DNA of 64,000 bases from Arsukibacterium sp. UBA5043 (GTDB lineage Bacteria; Pseudomonadota; Gammaproteobacteria; Enterobacterales; Alteromonadaceae): the NCBI GenBank assembly GCA_002415085.1, contig DIBV01000017.1:237818-301817 (forward strand), given 5' to 3'. The notes under the pieces were generated by a model, which was given only the letters and a program-made list of their open reading frames with translations, made no database searches and was not told the origin of the DNA. Below are positions 63,206-64,000 of the stretch, piece after piece (position 1 is the stretch's first letter; each line of letters begins with the position of its first letter). The translations under genes were made by a program, and so were the position numbers.

Positions 63206-64000
63206 TTAAATTTTTTGCAGCATAGCTCGCGCTGTATCAAGCATCCTGTTGGCAAAGCCCCATTCGTTATCACACCATACCAGGCATTTAACCAGGCGTT
63301 TATGGCTAACCCGGGTCTGGGAGCCATCAACAATGCAGGAATGCGGGTTATGATTAAAATCAACTGACACTAATGGTTCTTCAGTATAATCGAGAATGCC
63401 AGCAAGGCTGGCCAAACCGGCTTGTTGCAGTGCCGAATTTACTCTGGCGATACTCACATCCTGATGCAAGGTAACGCTTAAGTCCATTGCCGTAACGTTG
63501 ACCGTAGGCACCCGCACGGCAATTGCTTCAAAGCGGCCGGCAAATTTTGGCAAAATGCGCTCAATGCCAAGTGCCAGTTTTGTATCAACCGGAATAATAG
63601 ATTGACTGGCCGCCCGGGTACGGCGTAAATCGGGATGATATGCATCAATTACCTGCTGGTCATGCATCGATGCGTGAATAGTCGTTATTGTACCGCTTTC
63701 CACCCCAAAATGCTGATCCAGCACTTGAATAACCGGAACGATACAGTTGGTGGTGCAGGAACCAGCCGAAACAACCGTCATTTCCTGGCGTAGCAAATGC
63801 TGGTTAATGCCATAAATAATAGTGGCATCAATATCGGTATCTGCCGGATGAGAAAACAGCACTTTTTTCGCCCCGGCCGTCAAATGCCAGCTGGCGTGCT
63901 CCCGGCTATGAAATACTCCGGTGCATTCCAGCACAATATCAACGTTAAGTTCTGTCCAGGGCAATTCCAGCGGATCGGCTTTACTATATAAGTTAATCTT
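63206..64000 (-). CDS. epd: erythrose-4-phosphate dehydrogenase, 5' end outside the window
   Basis: The C-terminal 264 residues are present and the frame stays open to position 64000. The catalytic Cys is in [31 protein letters not shown] and [12 protein letters not shown] follow as in E. coli Epd rather than GapA. It oxidises erythrose-4-phosphate for pyridoxal phosphate synthesis. Its N-terminal NAD domain lies beyond the window. It stands 16 nt before pgk. Confidence 0.95.
   Translation of the reverse strand, partial: KINLYSKADPLELPWTELNVDIVLECTGVFHSREHASWHLTAGAKKVLFSHPADTDIDATIIYGINQHLLRQEMTVVSAGSCTTNCIVPVIQVLDQHFGVESGTITTIHASMHDQQVIDAYHPDLRRTRAASQSIIPVDTKLALGIERILPKFAGRFEAIAVRVPTVNVTAMDLSVTLHQDVSIARVNSALQQAGLASLAGILDYTEEPLVSVDFNHNPHSCIVDGSQTRVSHKRLVKCLVWCDNEWGFANRMLDTARAMLQKI

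Overview
The window is a chromosomal segment of a gammaproteobacterium. The housekeeping genes (epd-pgk-fba order, an AlgD with catalytic Cys at position 268 as in Pseudomonas, a WecC close to that of Escherichia coli, a DUF3450/TtpC/ExbB/ExbD/TonB cluster) and moderate GC content suggest an Alteromonadales/Chromatiales-type aquatic bacterium such as the Rheinheimera/Alishewanella group. That genus-level placement is inference. No transposase, integrase, CRISPR array or rRNA is visible.

Layout. 1-200: end of a tRNA cluster (tRNA-Glu fragment, tRNA-Ala) with a near-consensus sigma70 promoter. 487-55503: one very large exosortase A (XrtA)/PEP-CTERM exopolysaccharide locus. Its parts are: (a) 487-6284, the ExeA-like ATPase plus a leftward export/length-control operon (outer-membrane barrel, tyrosine autokinase, Wzz-like chain-length protein, Wza-like lipoprotein); (b) 6467-26267, a tightly packed rightward operon with initiating sugar transferase, deacetylase, FemAB protein, exosortase A-EpsI, four glycosyltransferases, two glutamine amidotransferases, GDP-mannose dehydrogenase, a membrane transglutaminase-like protein, an O-ligase, a CapK-like adenylating enzyme and a polysaccharide-lyase-like protein; (c) 26377-38954, flippase, two ATP-grasp proteins, two more deacetylases, a Cys-less asparagine-synthase homologue, an acetyltransferase, two exosortase-associated hydrolases and several unrecognised proteins; (d) 38958-43561, PLP decarboxylase, acyl ligase, acyl carrier protein and UDP-ManNAc dehydrogenase; (e) 43674-47558, the TPR lipoprotein PrsT and a THxN-type PEP-CTERM substrate; (f) 47597-51163, a flavin oxidase, a LuxI-like acyltransferase and a patatin; (g) 51304-55503, a periplasmic serine protease and the PrsK/PrsR two-component system. 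55604-60576: a TonB2-like energy-transduction operon. 60839-64000: central carbon genes fba, pgk and epd (cut by the window end).

How it fits together. PrsK/PrsR is a sensor kinase and sigma54-activator pair. Sigma54-type -24/-12 sequences lie upstream of the PEP-CTERM substrate gene (good match) and of prsT (partial match). XrtA is expected to process the PEP-CTERM protein in the inner membrane while the surrounding genes make and export an acidic polymer. GDP-mannuronate (AlgD) and UDP-ManNAcA (WecC) are the sugar-acid precursors that can be read from the sequence. The three asparagine-synthase-like proteins, two ATP-grasp proteins and the ligase/ACP/decarboxylase set suggest that sugar acids are amidated or carry amino-acid-like groups. 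This is inference.

The least explained parts are the 27909 protein, the 32121/32836 pair, the Cys-less amidotransferase homologue, a 9-G tract inside the XrtA deacetylase gene, and a 91-nt imperfect stem-loop at 60682-60772.
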